Part shown: one piece after another, positions 17,313 through 24,894 of the stretch
How positions within the stretch are numbered: position 1 is the first letter of the stretch
How the letters are laid out: each line of letters opens with the position of its first letter
DNA from: Pedobacter nanyangensis
GTDB lineage: Bacteria; Bacteroidota; Bacteroidia; Sphingobacteriales; Sphingobacteriaceae
DNA: 36,967 nucleotides
Assembly: GCF_003313505.1 (NCBI RefSeq)
Contig: NZ_QMHO01000021.1
Location: 1-36,967 of the forward strand
Reading direction: 5' to 3'
Notes under the pieces: model-generated
The model's input: the letters and a program-made list of their open reading frames with translations, nothing else
Told to the model about the DNA's origin: nothing
The model's database searches: none
Position numbers and translations under genes: made by a program

Positions 17313-18247
17313 TAGCTATCTTTTTGGCTGGCCAAAAGATAAAGAACAGCCATTCTAACAGCTACGCCATTTTCTACCTGATTTAAAATGATAGACTGTT
17401 TGCTGTCAGCCACATCACTGGTAATCTCTACCCCGCGGTTAATAGGGCCTGGGTGCATCACTACAATTTCTTTATCTAAGTTGTCAAGAATTTGCTTGTT
17501 TAAGCCGTACATCATCGAATATTCTCTCCCCGTTGGGAAATATTTGATGTCCATACGTTCAAGCTGTATGCGCAACATGTTGGCCACGTCGCACCAATTG
17601 AGTGCCTTAATTAAATCATGTTCTACTTTAACGCCCAAGGCACCAATGTGCTTCGGAATTAAAGTGGTAGGCCCGCAAACCATTACCTCTGCGCCTAGTT
17701 TTTGTAAGCAAAGAATGTTAGAAATGGCCACACGAGAGTGCAGGATATCACCCACAATCACCACCTTTTTGCCAGCTACATCGCCAAGTTTTTCTCTGAT
17801 GGAGAAAGCATCCAGTAAAGCCTGTGTAGGATGTTCATGTGCGCCATCGCCAGCATTTACAATCTGTGCGTTGATATGGCGACTGAGGAACTGGCCTGCT
17901 CCGGCGTAAGGGTGGCGCATCACCACCATATCCACTTTCATGGCCAAAATATTATTAACCGTATCAATCAGGGTTTCGCCCTTGCTTACCGACGAAGAGG
18001 AAGCGGCGAAATTCACCACATCGGCCGAAAGTCTTTTTTCAGCCAGTTCAAAAGAAAGTTTGGTACGGGTTGAGTTTTCGAAAAAGATATTGGCAATGGT
18101 AATGTCTCTTAAAGAAGGCACCTTTTTAATCGGCCTGTTAATCACCTCCTTAAAATTATCAGCAGTTTCGAAAATCAATTCAATATCATTCAGGTTAATA
18201 TCTTTGATGCCTAAAAGATGTCGTGTTGATAATTTGTCTGCTGCCAT
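17312..18247 (-). CDS. pyrB: Aspartate carbamoyltransferase catalytic chain
   Basis: The 311-residue product transfers the carbamoyl group from carbamoyl phosphate to aspartate, the first committed step of pyrimidine synthesis. Carbamoyl-phosphate-binding STRTK lies at 59-63, the loop SSVSKGE at 85-91, RHPYAG at 111-116 and HPTQALLD at 139-146. MHPGPINRGVEI comes near 264-275. Length is typical of PyrB. No pyrI regulatory-chain gene is present here. It starts one base after the pyrR stop, so the two are surely one transcript. Confidence 0.97.
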   Translation of the reverse strand: MAADKLSTRHLLGIKDINLNDIELIFETADNFKEVINRPIKKVPSLRDITIANIFFENSTRTKLSFELAEKRLSADVVNFAASSSSVSKGETLIDTVNNILAMKVDMVVMRHPYAGAGQFLSRHINAQIVNAGDGAHEHPTQALLDAFSIREKLGDVAGKKVVIVGDILHSRVAISNILCLQKLGAEVMVCGPTTLIPKHIGALGVKVEHDLIKALNWCDVANMLRIQLERMDIKYFPTGREYSMMYGLNKQILDNLDKEIVVMHPGPINRGVEITSDVADSKQSIILNQVENGVAVRMAVLYLLASQKDS

Positions 18248-18248
18248 T

Positions 18249-18794
18249 TTATTGCTTTTCTGATAATAAAATTACTTTATCTTCTCCTTCGTTTTCCTTC
18301 CAGCTCACCTTTACCTTTTGTGAGTCAACCGAGTCAACCTGCATACCAATGTAGTTAGCCTCAATGGGCAGGTGCCTCGAAAACCTACGGTCAATTAAAA
18401 CCATAAGCTCTACACTTTCAGGACGGCCATAGGCCAAAAGTGCATCCATTGCCGCACGTATGGTACGCCCGGTCCAAAGCACGTCATCTATTAAAATTAC
18501 TTGCTTGCCTTCAATAATAAAATCAATGGTATTGCTGCTTGCGGTTACCAAGCCATCTTTTCTTCTAAAATCGTCCCTGAAAAAGGTGATGTCTAAATTC
18601 CCTTTTTTAATGGTGTCGCTTTTTAAGATTTCCGAAAGTTCCTGGTGAACCCTGTCCGCAAAGAAAGTTCCTCTAGGCTGTATGCCAATTAAAACCGTAT
18701 TATTAAAATCAACATGGTTCTCAATTAGCTGGTGACAAAGTCGCTTAATTGTGATTTGAAGTTTTTGGCCGCTGAGTAGAGTTCTCTTTTGCAT
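18249..18794 (-). CDS. pyrR: PyrR-type uracil phosphoribosyltransferase / pyrimidine regulator
   Basis: From the ATG at 18794 the product has 181 residues, beginning MQKRTLLSGQKL, normal for PyrR. The PRPP-binding motif VILIDDVLWTGRTIRA is present, as is GIQPRGTFFADRV. PyrR makes UMP from uracil and in many Firmicutes also binds pyr mRNA leaders to cause attenuation. An upstream in-frame TTG at 18812 is less likely because it overlaps the putative -7 element (18817-18810), which would leave it outside the transcript. pyrB follows after one base. With a leader of about ten bases there is no room for an attenuator upstream of pyrR, so any regulation here would have to work otherwise. Confidence 0.93.
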   Translation of the reverse strand: MQKRTLLSGQKLQITIKRLCHQLIENHVDFNNTVLIGIQPRGTFFADRVHQELSEILKSDTIKKGNLDITFFRDDFRRKDGLVTASSNTIDFIIEGKQVILIDDVLWTGRTIRAAMDALLAYGRPESVELMVLIDRRFSRHLPIEANYIGMQVDSVDSQKVKVSWKENEGEDKVILLSEKQ

Positions 18795-18809
18795 TGCACT
18801 GGGATTGCG

Positions 18810-18817
18810 CAAATATA
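18810..18817 (-). promoter_or_regulatory. Putative pyrR-pyrB -7 element
   Basis: TATATTTG on the minus strand fits TAnnTTTG exactly and ends 15 bases before the ATG at 18794. The -33 position shows only CTTTCCC, a weak match. It decides between the ATG start and the upstream TTG. Confidence 0.5.
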
Positions 18818-18926
18818 GGCAAATGTTTTAAATGGGAAAGCCCAAAAATGCCCTAGTTTTTCAAAATATTTCCTTGTTGTTGAAAATCAATCAAGTACCA
18901 TGTTGATCGGCAATCCCGCTTTTCAA

Positions 18927-18981
18927 TACAAGTCCGCACTCGTTACACTCGCTTGCGGGCTTTTCTTTGCAATCGGGTTTA
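18927..18981. repeat. Dispersed repeat, family A copy 1
   Basis: This begins TACAAGTCC and ends ATCGGGTTTA, with an internal GCGGGCTTTTC. The same start, GGGCTTT core and end recur at 36904-36959, spaced alike (55 and 56 bases). Weaker similarity extends to the left in both (CCCGCT). AAGTCCGCA and TGCGGGCTT inside copy 1 can pair as a hairpin. Confidence 0.7.
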
Positions 18982-19040
18982 TTGTACAACCGCTTGTGTT
19001 GCTATGCTCCTGTTTTTGGCCAGTGCTAAAAGACTGTAGT

Positions 19041-19073
19041 AGACTTACGAAGTTTTGGAAACTTCGTAAGTCT
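19041..19073. repeat. 33-base perfect hairpin repeat, copy 1
   Basis: AGACTTACGAAGTTT at 19041-19055 pairs perfectly with AAACTTCGTAAGTCT at 19059-19073 around the loop TGG. A near copy lies at 19234-19266 and a half copy near 19289-19306. Confidence 0.8.
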
Positions 19074-19082
19074 GGAATAAAA

Positions 19083-19156
19083 ATGAGATTGCTTTACTCT
19101 TCGCAATGATCCTCCTTTTTTCGTCTTTGCGAGGCGGAACGACGAAGCAATCTCAT
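19083..19156. repeat. GATTGCTTCGT-family palindrome
   Basis: ATGAGATTGCTT at 19083-19094 and AAGCAATCTCAT at 19145-19156 are a perfect 12-base inverted repeat. Inside, TTCGCAATGA and TCTTTGCGAGG also face each other. The arms are related to those at 28210-28277, and half-units occur near 8051 and 25408. Confidence 0.75.
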
Positions 19157-19233
19157 GCTAGCCATATGGAAAGTAATGCAGCTACGTGTCTACGTGGTTC
19201 GCTTAATATAAGCATATAGTAAACTGCTTAGAT

Positions 19234-19266
19234 AGACTTGCGAAGTTTCCAAAACTTCGTAAGTCT
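19234..19266. repeat. 33-base hairpin repeat, copy 2 (inverted)
   Basis: AGACTTGCGAAGTTT at 19234-19248 pairs with AAACTTCGTAAGTCT at 19252-19266 with one G-T mismatch. The loop is CCA rather than TGG, as if this copy were inserted in the opposite orientation to the one at 19041. Confidence 0.75.
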
Positions 19267-19711
19267 GGAATAGTTGAATTAAAGTTGAACTTCGTAAATC
19301 TGGAACGGTTAAACGCGAATTTGGGATAGGCGCTTTGCGATTTCTCAGTATCTCTCTGGCCCTAGCAAATCCTTTTCGTTCTACTAAAATCGGCCTTGGC
19401 CTGTTCGGGATGCACTCATAAGCCTTGCTACTAACTTTAATAGAACAGGGCGCAGCCGTGGATTTTTTTGCATACTTTTTTCATCTATAGGAAAAAAGTT
19501 TGTCCGCGAAGCGACAGAACTGTAAATAGTAGAAAAATGTTTGATTATAAATTGTGTGAGTTGTTTTCTTAATTCAAACTCAAGTCATTTAAGAAATGAT
19601 ACCTCCCACGTTCTCAATTCTTTTAAACCAATAAGTTTTAAGTTAAATCGTCATCATTATGTCATGAAAGATAAAAAATCTCCTTAAATTTAATTAGCTG
19701 CACAATGTTTG

Positions 19712-19729
19712 TAGTTGTTTATGCAACTA
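19712..19729. promoter_or_regulatory. Palindrome before the MarR gene, possible operator
   Basis: TAGTTG at 19712-19717 and CAACTA at 19724-19729 form a perfect inverted repeat with a six-base centre, 18 bases overall, the size range of MarR sites. It ends five bases before the ATG at 19735. If that is the true start, the site is ideally placed for autorepression. Confidence 0.45.
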
Positions 19730-19734
19730 TTGTT

Positions 19735-20181
19735 ATGATAACTAATTTAATTTCTTTAGAAGATCAATACAATTTGCTTGGAGGCAGGTTGTTCATGTAT
19801 GCAAGTAGGGTGCTTACACAAAAGTTTAAGCTCCATGGCATATCGCTCACTAAGGAGCAATGGACCGTTTTAATGCAGTTGTGGATGAAAGATGGTATTT
19901 CGCAGCAGGTCATTGCAGATGCCACTGGAAAAGACAAGCCCAGCATGACCCGATTATTGGACAACCTTGAAAGGGATGGCTATATCGAACGTCGTGCAGA
20001 TGCCAAAGACAGAAGGTTAAACCTAATATTCCTCACCAAAAAGGGGGTAGAAGTTGAAAAGCAGGTGATGCCCGTGGCTGAGCAGGTTTTAACCGAGCTC
20101 ACCCAAGGGTTAACTCCACAGGAAATAGAGACCGTGAAAAACGTATTTAACAAAATCTATCATAACATAAGCCTATTATAA
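19735..20181 (+). CDS. MarR-family transcriptional regulator of the efflux operon
   Basis: From ATG 19735 the product has 148 residues, starting MITNLISLEDQYNLLGGRLF. It has the winged-helix MarR fold: the recognition region ISQQVIADATGKDKPSMTRLLDNLE and the wing RADAKDRRLNLIFLT are clear. An in-frame ATG at 19705 would add ten hydrophobic residues and put the palindrome 19712-19729 inside the gene, so I prefer the later start, though not firmly. The TolC-type gene begins one base after its stop. MarR proteins usually repress the pump genes next to them until a small-molecule ligand binds. Confidence 0.9.
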   Translation: MITNLISLEDQYNLLGGRLFMYASRVLTQKFKLHGISLTKEQWTVLMQLWMKDGISQQVIADATGKDKPSMTRLLDNLERDGYIERRADAKDRRLNLIFLTKKGVEVEKQVMPVAEQVLTELTQGLTPQEIETVKNVFNKIYHNISLL

Positions 20182-20182
20182 T

Positions 20183-21571
20183 ATGAGAAAGATATTTTTA
20201 GGGATAGCGGCTTGTCTCCTTGCCGTACTGCCCCGTTTACACGCCCAGCAATTTTATGTGTCCGAAACACTCAAACGAGCTATTGATGCCGCAATTACGG
20301 AAGATAAGGGACTGGCCAACCACGATTTGGAAATCCAAAAATTAACCCTCGAACGTAAGGGAGTGCTTAATAAATACATTCCAACCGTTGATGCTACGGC
20401 CATGTATGGTTATTTCAACAATACCTTGGGAATTGATCTCCCTACGTTGAATTTACCCATTACCGGAATTTCTTTGTTTGATGGTCAGCAGAACTTTAAA
20501 AACAGGGGGAACCTTTTTTTCGGTGGGCTCACAGCAAAATCGGTGCTTTTTAGCGGCGGACAAATCATTAACGGTACCAAAGCTATCGAAGCAAAGAAAC
20601 AGGGCGCCGAATACTTGGCTTCGCCTAAAAGAGACTCGGTGATTAGGGATGTGATCCATTCCTTCGATCAAATCCGTTTATTGGCCGAAGCGCAAAAGCT
20701 GGTAGACGAAAGCGAAATCCGTTTAAACAAAGAAAGAGAGCGAGTAGAGAAAGCCATTGCTAATGGTTTGGCCATTCCTTACGACAGGGATAAAATCAAA
20801 TTGGCGGTGTTGGAATTGGCTTCCAAAAAAATAGAACTGGAAAGTAAACGTAAAGTGTTGTACCAAAAAATACAGGTACTCACCCGTTATAACAATGCCC
20901 AAATAGATAGCGTGGTATATCAATTGGAACCTATTGTGATTTTAGCACCGCTTAACACCGACAATAGGGCCGAGATTAAAGCCCTTGAAAATTTTAAAAC
21001 GGCCTATCAATACTTGCTTAAAAAGGAAAAGGGAAGTTTTTTACCTGTAATTGGGGCCTTTGGCAGCTATAGCTATGCTTCGGTGTTTGATGCCAAAACC
21101 ACTTTTACTGGGCCTGTAACCAATAACAACTACGCCTTAGGGCTTAATAGCGCTAAACTGTCTCCTAATTTTATTGCGGGGGTAGCTTTAAAATGGAATA
21201 TTTTCAGTGGTTTTGAACGTAAGCATAAAGTTGACGAAGCTAAAATCAATATCCAACAGCTAGAAAATAAACTGGCCGATTCGAGAGAAAAAGTACAGTT
21301 GCAGCTACAGAATAACAATGTGCAATACGAAACTTTGCTGAGGCAAATTGACATTGCAGCGCAAAGAGAAAAAATTGCCAAAAACAACCTATTGATTGCA
21401 CAAAAGCAATACAGCACCGGATTGATTAATGTAACCGAACGTTTAACCGTAGAAACAGACATTTATCAAACTTCCTTACAAAAAATCAACAGCATTGTAG
21501 AGCAGAGAAGATTGGCTTTAGAGACCATTTCGGCTACAGGAAACTTACAAAATTCACTTCAAGTAAAATAA
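20183..21571 (+). CDS. TolC-family outer-membrane efflux protein
   Basis: The 462-residue product has a signal peptide (1-21, ending LHA). It shows the internal duplication of long coiled helices typical of the outer-membrane efflux protein family, with AEAQKLVDESEIRLNKERERVEKAIANG in the first half and RQIDIAAQREKIAKNNLLIAQKQYSTGLINVTE in the second. It would form the trimeric tunnel through the outer membrane for the pump encoded just downstream. It lies one base after the MarR stop and three bases before the adaptor gene. Confidence 0.92.
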   Translation: MRKIFLGIAACLLAVLPRLHAQQFYVSETLKRAIDAAITEDKGLANHDLEIQKLTLERKGVLNKYIPTVDATAMYGYFNNTLGIDLPTLNLPITGISLFDGQQNFKNRGNLFFGGLTAKSVLFSGGQIINGTKAIEAKKQGAEYLASPKRDSVIRDVIHSFDQIRLLAEAQKLVDESEIRLNKERERVEKAIANGLAIPYDRDKIKLAVLELASKKIELESKRKVLYQKIQVLTRYNNAQIDSVVYQLEPIVILAPLNTDNRAEIKALENFKTAYQYLLKKEKGSFLPVIGAFGSYSYASVFDAKTTFTGPVTNNNYALGLNSAKLSPNFIAGVALKWNIFSGFERKHKVDEAKINIQQLENKLADSREKVQLQLQNNNVQYETLLRQIDIAAQREKIAKNNLLIAQKQYSTGLINVTERLTVETDIYQTSLQKINSIVEQRRLALETISATGNLQNSLQVK

Positions 21572-21574
21572 GTT

Positions 21575-22537
21575 ATGAAGAGATATACTTTTATACTATT
21601 GGGAATGCTTGCACTGGGATCATGCAGGCCAAAAAATAATATCGACAGCTTAATCCAGGGCAAAGTTGAGCGGGATGAGCTTGCCGTAGTGGGCAAAATT
21701 GCTGGACGCATTTCGAAAATTTATGTAAATGAAGGTGATTTGGTGAAAAAAGGAGATACGCTCGCTTTGTTGGATATCCCTGAAGTAGAAGCCAAAAAAG
21801 CCCAAGCACAGGGTGCGGTAAAATCTGCCGATGCCCAATATGCCATGAGTGTACATGGTGCTACGGCTAATCAATTGAAGCAGCTGAACGCCAAAAAATC
21901 TGCATTGAAAGAACAGTATGAGTTTGCCAAAAAATCACTGAAACGTATCGAAGCCATGGTGGTTGATTCATTAGTGCCACAACAACAATACGATGAAGTG
22001 TTTGCTAAATACCAAGGTGCTTTGGCACAATACACAGCTGTAGAGGCTGAAATTGCCGACGTGAAAAACGGGGTGCGTATGGAACAGCAAACCATGGCTT
22101 TGGGACAAAAAGATAGGGCATTGGGCGCTTTGCAGGAAGTGAAAACTGCCGAAAAAGAAAGATATGTAATTGCACCACAGGATATGGTATTGGAAACCAT
22201 TACCCTAAAAGTGGGAGAGCTGGCCCTGCCTGGCTATACTTTGTTTACAGGCTCGCTAAGCAATACTACTTATTTCCGTTTTACGGTGCCTGAAAGTGAA
22301 TTGAGCAAATACAAAAAAGGCGATGAAATTGAGGTGACAGTACCTTATTTGAAGGATAAAAAAGTAAGCGGTGTGATTAGGAACATTAAACAAATTGGTG
22401 CGTATGCCAATATCGCTACGGCATATCCTGATTACAACATGCAAGATGCGCTTTACGAAATCAACGTGTTGCCTAAACAGGCTACAGAAGCTGCTGAAAT
22501 ATTAACCAAATCTACCGTGACCATAACCAAACGATAA
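21575..22537 (+). CDS. HlyD-type periplasmic adaptor, predicted lipoprotein
   Basis: The 320-residue product is a membrane-fusion protein. Its biotinyl/lipoyl-like half-motif GRISKIYVNEGDLVKKGDTLALLD is followed by a coiled-coil hairpin (about 65-160) and a beta domain (PGYTLFTGSLSNTTYFRFTVPESELSKYKKGDE). The N-terminus has a lipobox, LGSC with Cys17, so it is probably anchored by lipid rather than by a membrane helix as in classical HlyD. It links the permease to the TolC-type tunnel. Its stop overlaps the permease ATG by one base. Confidence 0.9.
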   Translation: MKRYTFILLGMLALGSCRPKNNIDSLIQGKVERDELAVVGKIAGRISKIYVNEGDLVKKGDTLALLDIPEVEAKKAQAQGAVKSADAQYAMSVHGATANQLKQLNAKKSALKEQYEFAKKSLKRIEAMVVDSLVPQQQYDEVFAKYQGALAQYTAVEAEIADVKNGVRMEQQTMALGQKDRALGALQEVKTAEKERYVIAPQDMVLETITLKVGELALPGYTLFTGSLSNTTYFRFTVPESELSKYKKGDEIEVTVPYLKDKKVSGVIRNIKQIGAYANIATAYPDYNMQDALYEINVLPKQATEAAEILTKSTVTITKR

Positions 22538-23715
22538 TGAGAGTTTTTTTGGAACTACTAAAACGTGAGTTTGCACTGTTTTGGAACAATAGTGTACTGC
22601 GCATTCTTTTTATTGGAGCGCCCATTATGTATGGCGTATTGTTGGGCTATGTTTACAGCAAAGGCAAGGTGACCGATTTACCCATTGTGGTGGTAGATAA
22701 GGACCAAAGTAAGATGAGCAAAAAGGCCCTACAAATGATGGAAGACAATGAAGTATTGACCATATCTGCTTTACTGCCCAATGAAGATAACCTAACCAGA
22801 ACTGCCCTTGAAAAAGAGGCCGTGTGTATTGTCATTATTCCCGAAGGATTTGAAAAAGGAGTGCTCACCAAGAAATATCCAGAAATAACCACCATTGTGA
22901 ATACGGCCAATGTACTGACTGCCAACTATGCTTCAACCGCGCTACAGGTATGTTTGGGAACGCTTAAAGTAGGCGTGCAGTTGGAAACGTTGAGAAAGCA
23001 AGGGGTGCCGGAGAATTTATTGATGAGCCAGTATGAGCCTTTCAAAACCACTTTCATCAAGAAAAATAACCGTTCTACCAACTACATGTACTTTTTGTGG
23101 CCAGGTATATTGGCTACTGTTTTGCAGCAGGTTTTGATGTTAGGTTTGGCACTATCTTTTGCCTCCGAGTTTGAAAACGGGACGTTTAAATTTTTGGTGA
23201 ACAAAACCTCATCTACCTTTAAGCTAATTATGGTCAAGGTAATTCCTTACCTCATCATGAGCTTTGGCATTTGGCTCATCTATTGGCTGTTTACCTGGTG
23301 GTTTAAAATTCCATTTTATGAGAATTTGGGTACGCTTACGCTCGCTGCGGGATTGTTTGTGTTGTCGGTTTGTTTTATTGGTATTTTAGTGAGCTTATTA
23401 ATTCCCAGCCAATTGAAGGCTACAGAAGTGTTAATGGTTATTGCCACGCCAAGTTTCATTCTGTCGGGCTTTACTTGGCCATTAAGTCAAATGCCCGAGT
23501 GGATTCAATATCTTGCTTCCATTATTCCACTAACGCATTTTTTGCCCATATTCAGGGTTTTAATTATCGAAAATGGACCAACGGATTTGATTTATCCCTA
23601 TATCCAAAATTTAATTACCATTACTGCTGTTGGCTTTGTGCTTTCCTTTGTGGCATTGGCCTATAAAAAAAGAAAGCTGCTAAAGGAAACAGCTGTGGTA
23701 AAGAAAAGGAAATAA
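22537..23715 (+). CDS. ABC-2-type permease of an efflux system
   Basis: The 392-residue product has the ABC-2 permease layout of the YhhJ/YbhS group. One N-terminal helix (about 21-42) comes first, a large periplasmic domain of about 130 residues follows, then five helices from about 185 to 380. The conserved FASEFENGTFKFLVNKTSSTFKLIMVKVIPY segment and the LSGFTWPLSQMPEWIQYLASIIPLTHFL segment are visible. It has no nucleotide-binding domain and no ATPase gene follows. Related systems often carry two permeases; here there is one. It would form a homodimer and need an ATPase encoded elsewhere. Substrate unknown. Confidence 0.9.
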   Translation: MRVFLELLKREFALFWNNSVLRILFIGAPIMYGVLLGYVYSKGKVTDLPIVVVDKDQSKMSKKALQMMEDNEVLTISALLPNEDNLTRTALEKEAVCIVIIPEGFEKGVLTKKYPEITTIVNTANVLTANYASTALQVCLGTLKVGVQLETLRKQGVPENLLMSQYEPFKTTFIKKNNRSTNYMYFLWPGILATVLQQVLMLGLALSFASEFENGTFKFLVNKTSSTFKLIMVKVIPYLIMSFGIWLIYWLFTWWFKIPFYENLGTLTLAAGLFVLSVCFIGILVSLLIPSQLKATEVLMVIATPSFILSGFTWPLSQMPEWIQYLASIIPLTHFLPIFRVLIIENGPTDLIYPYIQNLITITAVGFVLSFVALAYKKRKLLKETAVVKKRK

Positions 23716-23717
23716 TG

Positions 23718-23772
23718 ATTTATCGAGGTGTAACAAAAGATAGTTATCCCTCGATAAATTAAGGGTAACTAT
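23718..23772 (+). terminator. Overlapping hairpins behind the efflux operon
   Basis: ATTTATCGAGG at 23718-23728 pairs with CCTCGATAAAT at 23749-23759. The middle of this element, ATAGTTATCCC (23740-23750), can instead pair with GGGTAACTAT (23763-23772) with one bulge. A short T-run follows at 23781-23785. It could end the operon's transcript, but the T-run is not directly attached. Confidence 0.4.
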
Positions 23773-23803
23773 TTAGTCGGTTTTTCACGGGATGATGCCA
23801 TGA

Positions 23804-23880
23804 GCCTGAAATGAATTACCTTCGGTGAGCTCGCTAAGGCTCGGTTTATTGTATAGCTTTCCACTTGGCTACAGGTTAGC
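23804..23880. repeat. Dispersed repeat, family C copy 2
   Basis: Same orientation and nearly the same length as 16835-16912, with TTACCTTCGGTGAGCTCGCT near the left side and GGCTACAGGTTAGC at the right. The outer hairpin arm seen in copy 1 is only partly kept here (GCTTGAAAAAATTTA near 23885-23899). Confidence 0.7.
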
Positions 23881-23914
23881 ATCAGCTTGAAAAAATTTAA
23901 TGATTGAACCGAGA

Positions 23915-24739
23915 TTAATAGTTTTTGATCATCTGCAGCAATTTTTCGTTTAAAGCGGTGGTGATTTTCCCTGGTTTACCCTTGCCAATAGGTTTGCCGT
24001 CTAAACTCAGTACAGGCAAAATATTTTTGGTAGAACTGCTGATAAAAGCTTCATCGGCATTGGCCAAATCATCTAAGGTAAAATCCTGTTCTTTTATTTC
24101 CACACCATCAAGGTGGATGCCTAGTATTTTGCCTCGGGTAATGCCTCGTAAAATATCGGAAATTGGGGTGAGTACCTGCTGGTCTTTTATGATAAAGATA
24201 TTTGCCCTTGGGCACTCTCTTACCTCGCCGTGGTGGTGGTATAAAAGGTCATCGGCTTGTTTCAGTTTCAAGAGCGGTTGCAAACGTATGGCCTGTAGGT
24301 AATCAATGGTTTTTACAAAGGGCAGTTGTCTTTGGTAATTGTGCGACAATAGATTTAGGCCTTTGTCAAAACTAGCAGCATGATACTCAAAAGGAGTTTG
24401 TACGATAATCAGATTAGGTTTTGTAATCTGGTAACCATCTTCGGAATAGCCTCCGGTAAGGATAATTTTCAATCCGGAATTAGCGATATTGTTTTTCTCC
24501 AAAAGTGCATTTACAGCCTGATAGAGATCTGTTCTGTCCAACCCAACCTCAAGCTGCATTTCAGCTGCCGAGTTAAAAAAGCGGTTAAAATAGTCCTCTA
24601 TAAAAATGGGTTTTCCGTTTACGGTTTTAAGAAAATCGAAAATACCGTAGCCACGCTGCAAGGCTAAATCGGTAACCAGGAGCTTAGCATCGTTTTCAAG
24701 AAGTAATTGACCGTTAATGTAGGTATAGGTATTGCCCAT
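23915..24739 (-). CDS. Class IV aminotransferase, substrate unclear
   Basis: The 274-residue product is a PLP enzyme of fold type IV (branched-chain aminotransferase, D-amino-acid aminotransferase and 4-amino-4-deoxychorismate lyase family). The Schiff-base lysine is Lys143 in VKTIDYL and the PLP-contacting glutamate is Glu175 in GEVRECPRANIFI. ALQRGYGIFDFLKTVNGKP near 26-44 is the usual start of the fold. The motif set does not settle the substrate. It stands alone on the minus strand, divergent from the DCC gene, with a repeat behind its stop codon. Confidence 0.88.
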   Translation of the reverse strand: MGNTYTYINGQLLLENDAKLLVTDLALQRGYGIFDFLKTVNGKPIFIEDYFNRFFNSAAEMQLEVGLDRTDLYQAVNALLEKNNIANSGLKIILTGGYSEDGYQITKPNLIIVQTPFEYHAASFDKGLNLLSHNYQRQLPFVKTIDYLQAIRLQPLLKLKQADDLLYHHHGEVRECPRANIFIIKDQQVLTPISDILRGITRGKILGIHLDGVEIKEQDFTLDDLANADEAFISSSTKNILPVLSLDGKPIGKGKPGKITTALNEKLLQMIKNY

Positions 24740-24894
24740 TTTTTTTGATTAAATATTTTTTATCTAGAGTTTAAAAATAACGGTAAGGACCGCCTCGAAA
24801 CCAAAGTTTGAAATAAAAAATAAAAGAATGAAACTAGATTAAAAAAAGAACAAAATGAACGTTGCTTTCATTTCGATTATTTAACTTGCAAACA

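Larger units (their letters stand above)
18830..19700. other. Gene-free repeat cluster between pyrR and the efflux operon
   Basis: About 0.9 kb without a believable gene. From left to right it holds a family A repeat (18927-18981), a 33-base perfect hairpin (19041-19073), a GATTGCTT hairpin (19083-19156), a second near-copy of the 33-base hairpin (19234-19266) and a half copy (about 19289-19306). A hairpin made of ACTTTTTTC (19474-19482) and GAAAAAAGT (19491-19499) follows. The stretch 19310-19470 has mixed composition with no open frame that I trust. Confidence 0.7.

Noticed and set aside
18795..18812. TTG start giving PyrR six extra residues
   Set aside because: The TTG overlaps the -7 element, and family members begin at MQKRTLL.
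18900..19109. 69-residue open frame on the plus strand
   Set aside because: It runs through the family A repeat and one of the hairpins, has no family likeness and no start signal.
18830..19500. CRISPR array
   Set aside because: The repeats are palindromes of several types without regular spacing, and no cas gene is near.
24862..24894. TTG start giving the DCC protein eleven extra residues
   Set aside because: The family begins just before the FFDGVCNLC motif, as the ATG at 24895 gives.
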